Shown here in pieces: positions 62,568-64,000 of a stretch of 64,000 bases of DNA. Both the position numbers and the translations under genes were made by a program. The notes under the pieces were generated by a model that saw only the letters and a program-made list of their open reading frames with translations, was not told the origin of the DNA and made no database searches. Source of the stretch: Flavobacterium daemonense (lineage in GTDB: Bacteria; Bacteroidota; Bacteroidia; Flavobacteriales; Flavobacteriaceae); the NCBI RefSeq assembly GCF_007341385.1, contig NZ_VJYD01000005.1, forward strand, positions 62,001-126,000, in the 5' to 3' direction. Position 1 is the stretch's first letter. Each line of letters starts with the position of its first letter.

Positions 62568-63914
62568 TTATCTCTTTTTATTTCCCTGAATCATTTCATA
62601 TAATTCCAGCGCATTTCCATCTGTCAAAAGCGAAACATAGTGACAAATATGAAGCAGACGCTCGTATAAGTTGCCTTTTTCCAAATGATGTTTTTCAGGA
62701 AGCATTTTTAAAATCAGTTTGTCATAATTTGAAGCTGTTCCCTCGTATTTGTTGTTAAATGCCGTGATAAATTTGTCTAATAAAGTCTGGATAATCTGGT
62801 AACCTACAATTTCTTTCTCTATAACTTCACGGCTTTGGTAGATTTTATCAACACTTAATTTGATAATATCATTCATCTGTGCTTTGTATTTGCTTTTATC
62901 CGTTAAGGCAAAAGGGAAATTTCCAGCCAGAATTGCTTCTTCATTTTCAATAAAAACATCAACAGCATCATTTATCAAAGCGCCAATCGCCAAAGCACGC
63001 AAATAACTTATTCGATCTTCTTTGGTTTCTAATAATTTATATTTGGCAACGCCGATATTGTCTTTTACGAGTTTAATTAAATATTCCAAAGCATAATCTT
63101 CAGAAACCAAACCAAGATTTATTCCGTCTTCAAAATCGATAATCGTGTAGCAAATATCATCTGCAGCTTCAACAAGATATGCCAAAGGATGGCGTTCAAA
63201 ACCAATATCTCCTTCTTCTTTATTAGCAATCATTCCCATGTCCTGAGCGACTTCTTCGAAGAATAATTTATCCGACTGAAAGAAACCGTATTTTTTATCT
63301 GAGATATTTGTCGTTGGTTTTTTAGGAAGACTCTCTTTTGGATATTTCATAAAAGCACCCAAAGTTGCATAAGAAATTCTAAGCCCGCCCTCGATTCCTG
63401 GACGACTTGCTGTTAATACAGAAAAACCGTTGGCATTTCCTTCAAAATCAATTAAATCCTGCCATTGTTTTGCAGTAAGCTTATCTTTGTATTTTAATCC
63501 TTTTCCGATTGAAAAATATTCCCCAATCGCTTTTTCACCCGAATGCCCGAAAGGTGGATTCCCAATATCGTGTGCCAAAGATGCCGCTGCAACAATAGCT
63601 CCGAAATCATTCATATGATAACCGTGAATCTCTTTTAAATAAGGATATTTCTCAATGATTTTTTTACCAACCAAACGTCCTAAAGATCTTCCAACAACAG
63701 AAACTTCTAAACTATGAGTCAATCTCGTATGCACAAAATCTGTTTTTGAAAGCGGAATAACTTGTGTTTTATCCTGCAAAGATCGAAATGCCGACGAAAA
63801 GATAATTCGGTCATAATCGACCTCAAATCCCAAACGCGTATCATCTTGTTCTACTCGTAATCTTTTGCTTGTATCGCCTTGACGTTTTAATGATAAAAGT
63901 TGTTCCCAGTTCAT
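62568..63914 (-). CDS. dgt: dGTP triphosphohydrolase
   Basis: This 448-residue cytoplasmic HD-domain enzyme cuts dNTPs to nucleoside and triphosphate. The metal motif is clear: HTRLTHSLEVSVVGRSLGR, then SLAHDIGNPPFGHSGE, and later VEAADDICYTIIDFEDG. The start MNWEQLLSLKRQGD matches flavobacterial Dgt. A -7 match (TATTTTTG, 63969-63962) lies 48 bases upstream; just before the start, GATTTTAGATT-like phrases repeat. It controls dNTP pools and can help limit phage (known for some members). Confidence 0.93.
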   Translation of the reverse strand: MNWEQLLSLKRQGDTSKRLRVEQDDTRLGFEVDYDRIIFSSAFRSLQDKTQVIPLSKTDFVHTRLTHSLEVSVVGRSLGRLVGKKIIEKYPYLKEIHGYHMNDFGAIVAAASLAHDIGNPPFGHSGEKAIGEYFSIGKGLKYKDKLTAKQWQDLIDFEGNANGFSVLTASRPGIEGGLRISYATLGAFMKYPKESLPKKPTTNISDKKYGFFQSDKLFFEEVAQDMGMIANKEEGDIGFERHPLAYLVEAADDICYTIIDFEDGINLGLVSEDYALEYLIKLVKDNIGVAKYKLLETKEDRISYLRALAIGALINDAVDVFIENEEAILAGNFPFALTDKSKYKAQMNDIIKLSVDKIYQSREVIEKEIVGYQIIQTLLDKFITAFNNKYEGTASNYDKLILKMLPEKHHLEKGNLYERLLHICHYVSLLTDGNALELYEMIQGNKKR

Positions 63915-63961
63915 TTTGATATTTTAGATTGTAGATTATTGATTTTAGATTTAAGGAAGTT

Positions 63962-63969
63962 CAAAAATA
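63962..63969 (-). promoter_or_regulatory. Candidate dgt promoter
   Basis: TATTTTTG on the minus strand matches TAnnTTTG, giving a leader of about 40 bases that contains repeated TTTTAGATT words. Confidence 0.4.
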
Positions 63970-64000
63970 CATTTTTATTTTAGGATTTTATAAACCCAAA

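Overview
The window is chromosomal DNA from a low-GC, gliding member of the Bacteroidota, almost certainly a Flavobacterium close to F. johnsoniae. The evidence is gldJ divergent from porU-porV, a mutY-ssb-gldE-gldD cluster, a SusC/SusD pair, Bacteroidota-type promoters (TTG ... TAnnTTTG) in front of many genes, and flavobacterial families such as DUF3078 and a 30-residue AURKAIP1/COX24-like protein. No rRNA, tRNA, CRISPR array, prophage or insertion sequence was seen.

Positions 1-17831 form a polysaccharide utilization locus. One minus-strand unit runs susC, susD, a relic gene, two tandem GH30 enzymes, a third GH30, GH5-CBM6, a secreted endonuclease/exonuclease/phosphatase protein, a fourth GH30 and a GH3 beta-glucosidase cut by the window edge. 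A large membrane-spanning sensor with a LuxR-type DNA-binding end is divergent. The enzyme set fits a beta-1,6- or mixed beta-1,3/1,6-glucan such as fungal or algal wall material. The susC promoter carries an 18-bp direct repeat, and an intrinsic terminator sits between the susCD part and the enzymes.

Positions 17870-29615 hold murF, gldJ, the type IX secretion genes porU and porV, cytidine deaminase, and two pyruvate dehydrogenase subunits. Positions 29710-42330 hold an M1 peptidase, a glycosyltransferase, a MiaE-like hydroxylase, an AsmA-like protein, rplU-rpmA, an M16 peptidase pair and an EamA transporter. Positions 42431-49243 hold a metal-binding lipoprotein, a small membrane protein, gldD-gldE-ssb-mutY, an HU protein with the 30-residue basic protein, and RNase G. 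Positions 49358-57551 encode penicillin-binding protein 1C with a thioester alpha-2-macroglobulin. The end carries tadA, a Fic-domain protein with two matching palindromes over its promoter, dxs, a DUF3078 protein and dgt.

Much of the window is housekeeping. The parts most worth a second look are the glucan locus control region and its relic gene, the paired palindromes at the fic gene, and several dispersed-type palindromic repeats in intergenic gaps.
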